Positions 11,649 through 23,044 of a stretch of DNA of 64,000 bases are shown here, piece after piece (position 1 is the first letter of the stretch; the number at the start of each line of letters is the position of its first letter). The translations under genes and the position numbers were made by a program. A model generated the notes under the pieces. The model was not told the origin of the DNA, did not search any database, and saw only the letters and a list, made by a program, of their open reading frames with translations. Source of the DNA: Podocnemis expansa (lineage: Eukaryota > Chordata > Testudines > Podocnemididae). The stretch covers positions 59,834,240-59,898,239 of the forward strand of contig ML681963.1 of the NCBI GenBank assembly GCA_007922195.1. Reading direction: 5' to 3'.

Positions 11649-12398
11649 CAGAGGTGTCAAGCTTATTCAGTGCAGGGGGGAACACTGGAAGGCAGGGCCT
11701 GTCGTGGGCCATGTGGCCGCATGAGCTCCCCAGCCCTTTCCTGTGCCATGTTCAGAGTGGCATGGGCTCCCCTTTCCCCTCCACAACCCCGCAGCCTCTC
11801 CCACACCCTCCCATTTCCCCACCCTCTGGGGTCCCCTTTGCCATGCGGGCTCCCTGACCTCCCTGCCCCATTTCCATCCCTCTCCATTTCCACTACCTCC
11901 TGGTGACAGGCAAAAAATTTCAGTCTCAGCCACAGGCAGCCAGGTCAGGTTTCTGCCTTTCCCCTCCCACCCACTCACTGTCAGTCATTCAGAATGCTGG
12001 CCTTTGGTTTTCTCAGTCCTGGCTGGCTTTTGATTGGCTTGTTCCAAGGTGGGCCCCAGGCACTTTTTCTTTTTTATTTGTGATTCATGCAAAGTGCTGT
12101 CAATCAAATTAGCATGCTGACCGACTGACTATGAACAGTTGGGATGGGGTCAGTGCAGTAACTGAGACTCTGATTGTTTGGTAGACTACAGCAGAGCTGA
12201 GCTAGGATTGGCTGGAGCACTTCATTTGTTCCCCTGTGCTGTGACTTGGATCATGTGAGTGAGTTAGAAGCACACCTGGCCCTGCTGTCCCAGGAGCCTG
12301 TCTTTGGAGTTCTCTGCTGCAGACGGATTCTGGGCACATCCCAGACAGCAACTCTACAGGTCAGTTGTGGCCCTGTAGGCTGTAAGTTTGCCACCCCG
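11649..12398. mobile_element. non-autonomous hAT element (750 bp)
   Basis: Left end CAGAGGTGTCAAGCTT and right end AAGTTTGCCACCCCG are imperfect terminal inverted repeats. An exact 8-bp duplication ATTTAGAG flanks it (11641-11648, 12399-12406), the length made by hAT transposases. No transposase is encoded. Confidence 0.88.
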
Positions 12399-13100
12399 AT
12401 TTAGAGCCCTCTCCAACATGAATCTCTGGGCAGCTGCATTATTCATAGACCCCTTGTAATTATTCTGCAGACCCCTAGGGGGCCCTGGATCACAGGTTGG
12501 AAAACACTGGTAAAGTGTGCATAATTAGTGTATTTAATATGTATTTGTCAAGGAACTTCTCTCCACAGAGGCATGGAAGGCCTCAGTCTCTGGACTTCAA
12601 GCCCTGTGCCTTCTGTGGCAAACATGCCAACTTCCTGAAGTGCTTAGTAGAATCTTGTGTGAAGAGCAAGTGTCAAATTTATTGAGACTTCAAACCCCCA
12701 TAAAGAAAGGCTGGGACATTAAACCAAAGGCTGTCCTCATGAAAACTGCCCTCAGAGCTGAGTCATTCCATTTCTGCACCAGGTAAATTGGTGTTGGTGT
12801 GAAGTGTGTTACCAGCACCAAGCTCTTCCCCGCACCATTCTCAATCTCGGGTGCCAAGGAAGAAACACAAAAAACAGCACATGGATAGAGGGCTCTCCCT
12901 GATGCAGAAGAGAGATAACCAGAGAGAGGGAGTCAGATGTGCAACAAGCCCCTTTGTTAACCTTAAGCCCATACCAGCACTATTGAGACTGCTGAAAGTG
13001 TTGAGTCCAGTACAAAACTGTCCAATGACTCTGGGAAGCCACCATGGTACCAATAGTGTGGTGACTCCATTGACACCAGAGGCCTTTCAGGTACCTAGAG

Positions 13101-13727
13101 CAGTGTTTCTCACTTGGTGTTCTGTGTGACACTGGTGCTCCATGGATATAATGAAGATGTACATGACCGACCCTAACCCTTGCCCAAGAGCAGGGGAGAA
13201 GGTGCAGGGAGGAAGGAGCAACATGATGAGATGAGGTGTGTTTGGAAGATTTAAAATGCCCCTTCTCAGGAAAGCTTCCAGGTGCATTTCAGCATCTGCC
13301 ATCACCTTGCTCCTTTGCAGCAGCTGAGGCATTTTAAATTTCCCACCACTCTTACCACCAGCACTGAAATTGCTTGGACATAACTTCCATGGTAAGACTT
13401 GTATGAACCTTACTCCAAGAACAGGTGAACTTTGTTTGAACATGCAGGTCCAAAATTCCTGTTAAAACTTGAGTAATATCATTTTCAGTTTTAAGTTGGG
13501 TGCATAATCACTATGTGTCTATTATTTTAGAAATAAATGCATGTTATAGTCATAAAATTAATTTAGTGTTTACAGAGGAATGTGTAGAACACAGTTATTA
13601 CAAACATTGCAGAATATTATAGCTGGTATATACTGGTTTTTTTGAGAAAGTTTTCATCATGTGTTCCATGTAAAAGTAATTAGTACCTGTAGGTGTTTCA
13701 CAGTCCACTAAAAGTTGAGAAATACTG
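13101..13727. mobile_element. non-autonomous hAT element (627 bp)
   Basis: Ends CAGTGTTTCTCACTTGG and AAGTTGAGAAATACTG are inverted repeats of each other. Flanks ACCTAGAG and ATTTAGAG match at 6 of 8 positions, an aged 8-bp duplication. It sits inside DIRS copy A. Confidence 0.75.
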
Positions 13728-14832
13728 ATTTAGAGACCTATCTCTGCCGGTTCCCCCAATCTCAGTGGAGCATCTGGGGCCCTTGGCTTCAAGGAGCAGG
13801 GAGTACTGAGCTTTTTCCCCAGCACTGGAGTCCTGGGCACCTTCCGGGACAATCCCTACTTGACTATAGCATTCCAATCTCTGACACACCACTGGTCCCC
13901 AGACCCCTGATACTGTTTGGAAATGGAAGCCAGTACTGCTCCACTATGGTCACCAGGTGAGAAGTCCTCATAATCTGGAGAAAAATCATTCATGCCACCA
14001 AAAGGCCACCAGAGGCACCCAGCTTACATCCCTTTGGGCTTTGGGACCAGCCTCCAGCAGTGCTTGGCAAGGGTCACTGGCCAATGCAGTGGCCTGGTTG
14101 GGACCTCTGGGGTTTTCTTCCATTACTGGAACCTTCCTTGCATCACTCATTCTGAGGGACAGGATATTACTCCCTCCCATTTGGCACCAGATGCAGATTT
14201 TAGTACCCACTCCAGTACCAAAGCCCAGGCGATGCCTCCAGGGGCTATAACTGAGAAGGGGATGGAATCCTTCCCCTGATGCAAACTTCCTTGTCTTCCC
14301 CAGCTAAAGCTGTGGAAGGGCCCAGCAACCTACTTCCTCAGGGTGATTTCAAGGCCCTTGAGGACCTGTTGAAGTGGGTCACTTCAGACCTGGGCTTGGA
14401 AGTAGAGTAGCTAAGATAGATATTCTGATTGCAGTAGCTCTAGCCAAAGTGAGCCTGTCCATTAATGAGACAGTGATGGAACCAATTAAGGCCCTTTGGC
14501 AAATGTCTTTTTCTGGCTTCCACATCAAAAGAGTAGAGAAGAAGGAATACATACAACTGAATGGGTTCAACTACCAGTACTCCCAGTCCCTGGTAGTGTG
14601 TGCAGCAAATGAAAGGGATAGGCAGCACCAGTTGAGTGCCTCCTTGAAGCAAAGGGATGCAAATAAACTGGACCTTTTTGGAAGAAAGATTTATTCCACA
14701 GGTAGCCTCCAGTTATATATTGCCAGTCATCAGGCGGTGCTAGGGTAATGCAATCTTAATCCATAGGACTCCCTGAAAAAATTCAAGGACTGCCTGCCAC
14801 AAGAATTGAGACAGGAATTCATAGTCTAGGAT

Positions 14833-15313
14833 GGTGTCAGCAACCCCTGGTACGCATGCCGAAAACGCAAGCTTGAGTGGCACACAGCACTGCTCAGGCT
14901 TCCCCACAGGCCCCACTTCCTCAGCACTGCACAGCTAGGCAGAATGAGCTGTGTGCTGTGGCTCCAGGCTAGCAGAAGCTGTGGTGCATGGCTCCCAGTC
15001 CCCTGCTGGCCCCACTCCCTTTTGGGCAGGGCTAGAGGGGAGTGATGTGGGTCATCTGCACCCCCCCCCCCCACTTCTGGCTCCAATGACAGAGCTGGAG
15101 TCCACCTGCCACCAGTGGACAAAGGTGGCCCTGGCCGTACCTGGAGGCCGTGGTGAGGGGGGTGGCCCCAGCTGAGGCCTGGAGACTCCCTGCTGATGAG
15201 AGCAGGAGCTAGCCCTAGCCCCAAACTGGAGGCCTGGCTCCACCTCTGGCACCCACTGAGGGTGCAGTGAGCAGGGCTGGCATGGGGGATGGCAAAGGTT
15301 GCCCAACCCCCAG
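14833..15313. mobile_element. probable non-autonomous hAT element (481 bp)
   Basis: Left end GGTGTCAGCAACCCC and right end GGTTGCCCAACCCCCAG are roughly inverted. Flanks TCTAGGAT and CCTAGGAA match at 6 of 8. The DIRS gag frame resumes directly after it, which supports these boundaries. A run of 12 C lies at 15060-15072. Confidence 0.6.
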
Positions 15314-15905
15314 CCTAGGAAGAAGGTTTAAGTGTAACCAGGCCCTCCCGACAGGCAGTTTTGAATGCTTCCAACTCAGTGGCCTGTACAATAGCCTCAG
15401 CAGTCACCATGAGGTGCTATTTCTGGTTCCAGTCCTCTGGCCTTCCCTACAGTGTCCAGTACTCCATCTAGAACCTCCCATTCAAAGCAAATAGACAATA
15501 CTTCATGGATTGAATAACCTGAGGGCCACTCTTCAATGCTTAGGCCTTAGGCACTTCAGGCTTCAGCAACTCCTGCAGTTCTCAGGGCCTCCCAAGCAGA
15601 AGTCCTATAAATACAAAGGTAGAGTTTATCAATGGCATCAACAATTTCTGTCCATGTCATCTTCCTAGTCAGGGACCCAGACTGTGGTGGTCCCAAATAG
15701 GCCATTTGAAGGTGCACCTGAGGGCACTTACCTGTTACCACTTCAGGTGCATTCCACCTGTACTGTCACCCAACAGGCCTGGAACAGTGCCAGTATTGAA
15801 ACAGTAGTGTTGCAATCAGCAGTTCCATGAACTCTGAGCCTACATCCAGGGGTACTGCTTGAGAGTTACATAGCATGTAATAGACATGGGCAAGCCCTTA
15901 AAGAA

Positions 15906-16260
15906 AAACCAGTTACTAATGTTTCATAACTGTTGTTCTTTGAAATGTGTTGCTCATGTCCATTCCTTGACCCACACTCCTTTCTGTTGGAGATATTGTC
16001 AAAAAGCTACTGAGAGGTCTTGGGGCTGGTGAAATGGACATGAGCAAGACACCACAAGGGAAAATCACCACAAAAGGTTCATAGCTTTTTTTTTTCTTCT
16101 CTCTGAAAGAAACCAAAACAAAATACCTCTTCTCTTTGGCCATTCTTCTTGCCCTGGACTGTGTAGAAGTGGTATAAGGGTTGCTATTCCTGCCCTATGC
16201 CACACAGGAATTGAGGTGGGTTTGTGTCTACTGAGCATAATCAGAGTAGCACAAAGCAAG
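15906..16260. repeat. degraded DIRS terminal-type sequence
   Basis: CCAGTTACTAATG, then GTTCTTTGAAATGTGTTGCTC and CATGTCCATTCC, resemble the DIRS terminus that is better preserved at 31297-31346. A second TGGACATGAGCAA block at 16035 is in inverted orientation. Old and interrupted by a poly(T) run near 16085. Confidence 0.5.
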
Positions 16261-16788
16261 TTTAACAGGTTAGTGAATCTCAGCCTGTGGCTTTTTTGTA
16301 TTTTACTTATAAAAAATGAAAACTTTTTGTAGTATATACTTTTTGTATTTGAAGTCTAAGTAGTCTTGCAAATGAATCAAGTAGCATTTGTTTAATTCCA
16401 TAACACCTATATTTTTTTATAGTCTCTCTCATGTCTGACTAAACCAGCCAACCAACACGCCTCAATATTTTCTAGAGGTTTGGGAAAAATTGCAAGAGGA
16501 TTGGCACCTCCAGCAGGAAGTATCAGTTGGGATTATACCCTGTTGTGAAATCCATTTCCTGTTTTTTCCTATGGAGTTCTTCTGAGCTTCTGGTTTATCT
16601 AGCAGCTGAGCTCAGATTTTCCTTCTAGCTACATTTTATTCAACAGAGACTTCCTCCTGTCACACTAGCCATAGGAAGGATATAACCCATATATGTCCAG
16701 TAGTTTGGCCCAGTGACTCATTACATTCATGTGCTTTGACTTCATGATTTAGTAGGGAATGTTTATCCATCCAAGGGTGAGTCTACAC
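16261..16788. other. no gene seen
   Basis: AT-rich intergenic sequence with no recognisable feature. Confidence 0.5.
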
Positions 16789-16799
16789 TCCAATTAAAA

Positions 16800-17210
16800 G
16801 AAGCAAGGAGTCCTGTGGCACTTAAAGACTAACAAATTTATTAAATGAGCTTTCATGGGAGAAAATCTCACTTCGTCAGATGCTTTAAAGATGCTTCTTC
16901 AGTGTCTGATGAAGTGGGATTTTCTCCCATGAAAGTTCATGCGATCAGAGCCATAAGTACAAATTTCGGCATGCAGGACACCTTCTTGGAAAGCACCTCT
17001 TACAAATAAGCAGTGCCTGGAGCCAGCAGTGCGGAACACATCCTTTGATAAAGCTGCTCAGTGGAGCCACTCAAGGGTGCCTGGGGCAAAGCCCCATTTG
17101 CCCCACCGTATGGGCCTGCATATGATAAATAAATTTATTAGTCTTTAGGTACCATGGGACTCCTTTCTTCTTTTGCTGGACTAGACTAACGTGGCTTCCC
17201 GCTTAGGGAG
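16800..17210. mobile_element. Penelope-derived inverted dimer with internal insert
   Basis: A minus-oriented tail (AGGAGTCCTGTGGCAC to the TTCGTCAGATGC motif) is followed by its inverted copy. The second arm is split at about 16950-17122 by unrelated sequence. An exact 11-bp duplication TCCAATTAAAA flanks the unit (16789-16799, 17211-17221). Confidence 0.8.
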
Positions 17211-17438
17211 TCCAATTAAAAACTCATTCATAGGGCTCAGGCTATTTCATTGTTTAACTGTGTTGTACATGTTTGGACTAGGCTGCAACCCATTTCACGG
17301 GGTTTTGAGCCAGGCTCCAGCCCAGACCGGAAGGTATACACCTTCATTAAACTGTCCCTTAGTTCACACCCCTCAAGCCAGAGTTCACTAGCCTGGGCTA
17401 GTGACAGGTTTGCAAATACAACAGTCATACTGCAAGTC

Positions 17439-17836
17439 AGGAGCATCACTGCTCCAGGGAAGGACCTGGGGCACTGGCCCAGGTCCTGCCCCTGCTCGTA
17501 AGCCATGCCCCCTGGTTGCTGGCCACACCCCTGGCCGAGGACAGGGCTGGGAGCGGCTGCCGATGCCACGAGCAGCTGGGCCATGGATCCTCAGCTGGAA
17601 ACAGAGCTGGCAGTGGCAGCCGCAGGGCTGCCCAGCCTTGGGGAAGCGGCCACTGCGGCTGCAGGCGGCTGGGCCCTGGATCCCTGGCCAGGGATAGGGC
17701 CGGAGCAGCTCCCACTGCTAGAGGCACCTGGGCCCTGGATCTCCAGTCCGATTGGGACGCAGACTGGGAGAGGTGGGGCCCCGGCACTGGGATTTTGGGC
17801 ATGGGCCCTGTGTGCCCGGTGCCAGCAACATCTCTG
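17439..17836. repeat. GC-rich element, copy 2
   Basis: Starts AGGAGCATCACTGCTCC, parallel to copy 1 at 6627, and has the same chain of ~50-bp units ending CTGGGCCCTGGAT (three near 17585, 17683 and 17738). Both copies close with a GGGGC..ACTGGGATTTTGGGC-like stretch. CTGCAAGTC flanks it at 17430-17438 and 17837-17845, either a 9-bp target duplication or part of the element. No coding potential seen. Confidence 0.7.
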
Positions 17837-17905
17837 CTGCAAGTCACTATTGAACTGCTGCCCCATCCTTGTGCTAGCGGGGCACTGTGATACCAAAGAT
17901 ACTGC

Positions 17906-18682
17906 TGTCAAGGCTTTTTCCCCACTCTGGCACTCTGAGTGCAGAAGGTGAGGGCCTGCAACAGGCCAGAAAAGCCACTTAGAGCCTGCTCTTAAAAGTC
18001 TCCAAGGCCTCCAATTCCTGGCCTTGGAGTGGTATCGCTGCCACCACCCAAATGCAAAACACCTCTTGAGACCCAAGAAGGCGTACTTGGGAATTCCTCC
18101 TTGTGAGGTACTTGCAATCCTGTTTATTCCTCTCTCAGGAAAGTGACTGGACCCCAGCTGCAGTATGAGCTGGAACTGGAACAGGGTTCCCTCTAGTAGC
18201 TGCCTGTGTAGTCTAAGGCACAGGCACACAAACCTCTTGCCCTACCAGGACACAGAACCAGAACTTGCTTAAAAGGTAAACTCTTTAATCAAAAAACAGA
18301 TAATAAACAGAGTTGCTTCTCTGGGAATTAACTTAGGTAGTTACAGGGTAGTGGGGGGGGGAGGTTACATGTGCTCAGCACAGAGAAATCCAAAAAACAA
18401 GCCAAAAAACAAAGAAAATACCCTGACCACATCTAAATAAACATTCCCTGTTCTACTCATGCCTGGTCAGTACTAAACTTGACTTATCTCTGGTAAGGAT
18501 GTTGCTGGATTCTTCCTCAGGCCCCTCTGGCCTCCTCCTGATCCTTCCAGGAGCTCTACTGCATCCAAACAGGCCCAGGCCAGGCTGCTGTTACCATTCA
18601 AAAACCTGTGCTTCATTCCTATTGGCTGTCCTGGGACTCACTGACCAGAGTGTTAACCCCTTCCTCCCCCATGGTTATTACA
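17906..18682 (-). mobile_element. solo LTR (777 bp)
   Basis: Termini TGTCAAGG and GGTTATTACA give the TG/CA rule, with an exact 5-bp duplication ACTGC on both sides (17901-17905, 18683-18687). Minus orientation is inferred from AATAAA on that strand at 18123-18128, about 220 bp before the LTR 3' end. No internal genes remain, so it is a recombined remnant of an endogenous retrovirus or a related LTR element. A run of 10 G lies near 18351. Confidence 0.8.
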
Positions 18683-18687
18683 ACTGC

Positions 18688-19179
18688 TTTACTAATGAAG
18701 TGTAAAGCTTGGGTCCTGGCTACTTACTATACTTAAAGATCAGTAACACTTGTTAGAAGAATTGAGATGATAATTTTTGGGTCCTAGCCAAATGCCAGCT
18801 AATTGTATTTTCTTTGCAGCTTGAAGTGAAGGCAGTATTCTTCACCTCCTGCTTCAAATATTAGGTTAATATTGCTATGCACTGTTCAGCAGATGCCTTG
18901 TTCCATTTGGGTCAATGTATTTGGGCGATGGGAGAGTTGAAAAATATAATCACCACCGTACTGCCCTTAAGGAGTAGATGTAGAGGATATTTTATTGAGA
19001 TTGTCATTTTATATTAATATTGTTGCTTAAATTCCTTTTAATACTCAGATTGTCTAGATATTTTTCAAACATATAAGAATATATGTTCCCTGTTTCATGG
19101 AGTTTACAATTTGCAAAGGGGAAAGAAACAGAAAAGTAAGGGAAAGGATTGAAAGACAAAGTTCAAGGGGTTATTCAAG
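18688..19179. other. no gene seen
   Basis: Intergenic AT-rich sequence. Confidence 0.5.
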
Positions 19180-19312
19180 CCAAACAGGTGGTATTTTCTA
19201 GGAGATCACCCATGGACTGTAGTTTTCTTAGGAAGTCAATGATATCATGACGATAGCTAGGAGTATTAGTAGGATAGGGACTGAGGACAGAGTCCCCATA
19301 GCCTGACAACCT
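19180..19312 (-). pseudogene. Penelope-like RT fragment
   Basis: Similar along its length to the 57820-57935 part of the better preserved minus-strand Penelope copy. Shared landmarks are the TATTTTC, CACCCATGGA and GAGTCCCC blocks. It covers the N-terminal side of the RT only. Confidence 0.6.
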
Positions 19313-19848
19313 CGTATGCAAACTTGACACAGTCAGACTGGCTCTTAATAGGGATTTGGAATGATTATGTAATTACAAAAAGTAATTGTCCTTGTTCACA
19401 AATTATCACCTTCTAATCAACTGTTAAGAATGGGCCTTATCTACCCTAACTGAATTGACTTTGTTAGTACTTGCACTTCCCATTGTAATGTTTCTCATTG
19501 GAGGCGCTAGTAAGCACGTGGTGCGTCTGGCCCACCAGGCAAGCGTCCCTGGGGGGCCGTTGGGGAGTTATCGTCTCAAGTATTCCAGCTGGCCCATCTC
19601 CTCCCTGGGGGACGGGCAGCAGGTAGTCAATTCCTACCCCACGAGGGGGCGTAACTGTCAGCTAGAGGTTGGGTTGGTCAGTTCACCCAGAGGCCGGTGC
19701 CCCTGGGGTGTACAATCCACAAGTCACAATATAGTTGGGGTTACACGGGGGGGGGGATAGAGTTGAGGTTAATGTCTCAGGAGAAAAAGGGGAGAGGAGG
19801 GGGTAGGACACAGGTCCACCCTACTCCACTGTGTCCCAGCCCAGGGCC

Positions 19849-20445
19849 CTAATAGCAGCCTGGCCTTGGTACCAAGGGGTCAGCAGGGATCCAGCCGCAA
19901 CACGCTGACCCCGATCGGGGGATGTGCAACTCCCCTGGGCTACTACTCCCCTCCTCTACCCAGAGTACCTGGTCTGGTGCAGCTTCCATGTCCTCAGGGT
20001 ATTCGCTGAGTGGTACCAAGTAGAACTCCTCCATAGCATCCACCGTGGGCAGGTCTGCAAGTCCCAGGCTGACATCCATCTCCTCAGGGGGTAGCTCAGG
20101 TAGTGTCACTGGGTCCGAGGCACGGGGAAGCTCCCCCGGGGCTGCTCCCTCCGTGGGCTCCACCTCTGGTGGGGCCAGGGGCAGTTCCTCCAGGTCCTCC
20201 CCAGTAGGCCTCGGGGTCCCTTTTCTAGAGTCCAGAGCTTCCCAGGCATCAGGGGTGGGGGGGAGGCCACAGCTCCTGTTGGGCCCACTGTCTGTCCACT
20301 GCAAGTGGGGGAGGATCCTCCCACAGGGCGTGCACCATGGGAGGCCCCAGCCAGCCCTCCCAGCAGGGGGCTGGCGACCGGTGGCTAGGCCTAATCCTCC
20401 TCTGCCAGGGCAAGGGCTGGTTCTGAGGAGCCTGGAGGGAGACAT
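19849..20445 (-). CDS. 198-codon ORF inside the LTR, function unknown
   Basis: ATG at 20445, about 50 bp downstream of the TATA box, so it would be the first AUG of a transcript starting near 20465. The product is 198 residues. The first third is Arg/Pro/Gly-rich. The middle (about residues 80-170) is acidic and rich in Glu, Pro and Leu, with repeated ELP/EELP-type segments. The end is Cys/Pro-rich. I see no signal peptide, membrane segment or known domain, and I do not recognise the family. GC-rich DNA can give long frames by chance, so it may be spurious. The placement directly after a promoter is the reason to list it. Confidence 0.35.
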   Translation of the reverse strand: MSPSRLLRTSPCPGRGGLGLATGRQPPAGRAGWGLPWCTPCGRILPHLQWTDSGPNRSCGLPPTPDAWEALDSRKGTPRPTGEDLEELPLAPPEVEPTEGAAPGELPRASDPVTLPELPPEEMDVSLGLADLPTVDAMEEFYLVPLSEYPEDMEAAPDQVLWVEEGSSSPGELHIPRSGSACCGWIPADPLVPRPGCY

Positions 20446-20491
20446 CCTTTTCCTCTGGTGGCCAGGGCTGAACTGAGCTCGCTGGCTCTGG

Positions 20492-20498
20492 TTTTATA
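20492..20498 (-). promoter_or_regulatory. TATA box of the LTR
   Basis: TATAAAA on the minus strand inside AGTATAAAACC, with an initiator-like CTCAGTTC about 25 bp downstream and the ORF ATG at 20445. Confidence 0.6.
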
Positions 20499-20544
20499 CT
20501 TCCTGTCCCACCCCCGGCCCTCTGATGTGAGTGACAGCTCCGTG

Positions 20545-20616
20545 GTGGCCATTTTGCAGCCTCTGGAGGCAGCCATCTTGCAATCTCTGGAGGCGGCCAT
20601 CTTGTAGCCTCTTTAC
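20545..20616 (-). repeat. three 24-bp repeats with YY1-like sites
   Basis: GCCATTTTG / GCCATCTTG cores start at 20548, 20572 and 20596, exactly 24 bp apart, with CTCTGGAGG spacers. On the minus strand each reads CAAGATGGC or CAAAATGGC, the YY1 core. They lie just upstream of the TATA box. Confidence 0.75.
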
Positions 20617-20690
20617 ACTCATCTTGCAAGTGTATATATACCTTCTAACTGTAGTTTCCATTTCAATCATCTGACAAAGTGGGTTGCAGC

Positions 20691-20980
20691 TAGGGTTACC
20701 AGATACCAAAGCATGGAAATAAGGACAGGGAAGTACAAAAAGCAGGACATCAGAGGACACATGGAGAAAATGTAGTATTATTGTAATATTCTTCTGTTTT
20801 TAGGGGGCCCTGGAATGCTTCCCCCTAAAAATAGGATGTTCAAGCATATTCCAGCATACATTAACTCCTGTAAGTAAAAAGCTAGACAAAATCATGTATC
20901 TTTAAAATGCCAGCCAGATGAAGGACATGAAGGTAAAAAGGAGGTCATGTCCTCCTTTTGCCTGATATCTGGTAACCCTA
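20691..20980. mobile_element. non-autonomous hAT element (290 bp)
   Basis: Ends TAGGGTTACCAGATA and TATCTGGTAACCCTA are perfect inverted repeats. An exact 8-bp duplication GTTGCAGC flanks it (20683-20690, 20981-20988). Confidence 0.9.
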
Positions 20981-20989
20981 GTTGCAGCC

Positions 20990-21090
20990 CACAAAAACTT
21001 ATGCCCAAAGAAATTTGTTAGTCTTTAAGGTGCCATAGGACTTTTCATTTTTGCCACATACAGACTAACACAACTATCTCTCTGGAACAT
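20990..21090 (+). repeat. Penelope-like 3' tail fragment
   Basis: AACTTATGCCC, TTTGTTAGTCTTTAAGGTGCC and CAGACTAACACAACTATCTC follow in the order of the Penelope tail, plus orientation. Confidence 0.65.
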
Positions 21091-21099
21091 TTCAGAAAA

Positions 21100-22316
21100 A
21101 GGAAATCCAGCCCAAATGAAGCCATAGAAAGAATAAATTGTTTCAGGTAAATCATTAGATGAAAGATAGATGAAGTAAAAGGTATTCTGAAAAGAAAGCA
21201 GCTTTGCTATACATCCATCATTAAACCCTTCAGAACTCTTGAAATGGCTGAAGCGTTAATAAAAAATACCCAGTCTATCCTTAAAATTTTGAAATAACTT
21301 ACTATGGTATGAAGATTGCGAAGTAGCAAAAACTGTAATTAACTTTAACAATGACCTTACTTCAGTCCTAGATAAACTGATCAAAACTGTAATTTAAAAT
21401 GGACACATAAAATACTCCAGTGTAATATGATAAGGACAGACTGGCTGGTTATCTGTAAAGGAAGGAAAACTATACTTTGTCCTTCGTTAACTTGCCTCCA
21501 AAGCCATTCCGTCTTAGTTGTATGCCTAGCCATGCAATTTTGCAGCCATTTTTGAGCAGGAGTAGCTGGCAGGTGGAGGTTAGGTGCAGTTCCCTTGATC
21601 CTAACATTCCATAATATGATGGCCTTTATACCATCTCCTTCTCCCCCCCCCCCCCCCCAACAATCTATCCCAATCATCAGTTGCCATATCAGCCCTGGTG
21701 GTTAGGAAACCAACTTTATTTTTCCTCATCACATTAGACAAATTTAATTGTAAATCTGTTCTAAAATAATGGATCTGTTAGAAACAGGCATGTTAGCTGG
21801 AAAAGTTTCAGTTTTATTACATTATTTTAGCAGTTTGTCAAAGTGTGGGTATTTTTTAAGTGATCTTGGACCTTCCCCAATATGGCAGGCCCATTCATAT
21901 TGCTCTGTAATATTCCTCACTTCATATAGGTACATAAAATGTCTTTTATATCTTCGACAAGCACACTGTGAAAACATTTGTGCCTGCCAGCCCTTTTGAA
22001 AAGGGCTGACATTAAATTTGTCCAGCCAAACTATCAGAACTCAAGGCTTGACAGTGGACAATGTCAGCTGCTTCAGAAGGAATGAACAGGGCAATTAGCG
22101 AGTGATTCATTCCCTGTCATCAAGTCCCAGCTTTTGACAGTCAGGGGTTTAGGAACACCTACAGTATGAGATTGCATCCTTGACCATTTTAGCTAATAAA
22201 CACTGATGAACCTGTCCTCCATTAAATTATCTTTTTCTTTTTTAAACCTAGGTATTATTTTGGCCTTCACAATATCCACTGGCAACAAGACAAGTTCCAT
22301 AGCTTAACTATGTGTT
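21100..22316. other. no gene seen
   Basis: Intergenic. A run of 16 C lies at about 21643-21658. Confidence 0.5.
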
Positions 22317-22487
22317 GCGTGTGTTCGTGCCTGATGTACTAATAGGGGGCCGCTTGCCCGGGCACCCCATTTGCCACCAAGTGCACACTAAAAAACCCCT
22401 TATGGACAGCGTAAGAGGCTCTGGCCTGGAATCTGGGAGGCTACAGACTAGCATAACTCAAAGGTAGTAACTTCGTGGGAACCGAAA

Positions 22488-22655
22488 CCCACCTAGGAAT
22501 TTATGACCACCTGGAACATTAGGTCCCACCTAGGCATTTATGACCCTCCTAGGAATTTGGGCCCACCTGAGAATTTATGACCCACCTGGAAATTTGGGTC
22601 CCACCTAAGAATTTATGATCCACCTAGGAATCTAGTACCACCTGGAAATTTTAAA
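22488..22655 (+). repeat. tandem CACCTAGGAATTTATGA-type repeats in U3
   Basis: About eight degenerate units of roughly 20-22 bp with the cores CCACCTAGGAATTTATGAC or CCACCTGGAAATTTGGG. They lie upstream of the TATA box, where U3 enhancer repeats usually sit. Confidence 0.75.
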
Positions 22656-22739
22656 CTTAATTAGAAAATTACTATCTCAATCGTGGGAACACAAACCCCC
22701 CCAGCGTGGGAACCAGAAAAAACACTGAGCTAAAAATCC

Positions 22740-22746
22740 TATAAAA
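22740..22746 (+). promoter_or_regulatory. TATA box of the solo LTR
   Basis: TATAAAA followed by a purine-rich stretch, in the expected U3 position after the repeat tract. Confidence 0.5.
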
Positions 22747-23044
22747 AAAGGGGATACCAGCTGGCAAAAGTTATGGAGGTTCAAGTGTTACCTGCCAGAA
22801 CTGATCACCCTGACAGCTGGATCTCCCGAGGAAAGCTAGCTCGTGTCGTGTTCCTTACCATGCCTCTTGTGTTCATGCTGCTGGTCAGTGGAGCCTGGGT
22901 TGTGGTACGTATATAGGAATCCCCTACAAGTACATTGCAGTTTGTTTTACCTTGCCATTTTGTCTTGTTGGGAATACCTAGCCGTTTTACTTTGTTGCAA
23001 ATACCTTACAGTTTTATCTTGTAGTTTTTGCCTTACTGTTTCAT

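Larger units (their letters stand above)
12530..15905 (+). pseudogene. DIRS-like retrotransposon gag remnant, copy A
   Basis: Pieces occur in gag order on the plus strand. A Cys-rich knuckle CAFCGKHANFLKC with further Cys lies near 12600-12690. A middle domain with LSINETVMEPIKALWQ lies near 14450-14505, followed by SLVVCAANERDRQ and KLDLFGRKIYSTG near 14590-14705. The block VACTIASAVTMRC lies near 15375-15420. This resembles the gag-like protein of vertebrate DIRS elements, whose core is also related to LAP2-type domains. Two hAT elements (13101-13727, 14833-15313) interrupt it, and the frame resumes after the second. It is dead, with several stops. After about 15560 the match is weak. Confidence 0.7.
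19499..20617 (-). mobile_element. probable solo LTR (1119 bp) with internal ORF
   Basis: On the minus strand it starts TGTAAAGAGGC and ends GCCTCCA. CTCAT flanks both sides (19494-19498, 20618-20622), a 5-bp target duplication. It has a U3-like layout: three 24-bp repeats, then a TATA box, then an initiator-like CTCAGTTC. No AATAAA was found on the minus strand, which weakens the LTR reading. Family unknown. Confidence 0.65.

Noticed and set aside
17237..18229. Frames of 115-212 codons on the minus strand
   Set aside because: They cross the GC-rich element and the solo LTR boundary and show no domain.
22488..22655. CRISPR-like array of short repeats
   Set aside because: Units are contiguous and degenerate without unique spacers, and they lie in the U3 part of an LTR in a vertebrate-type genome.
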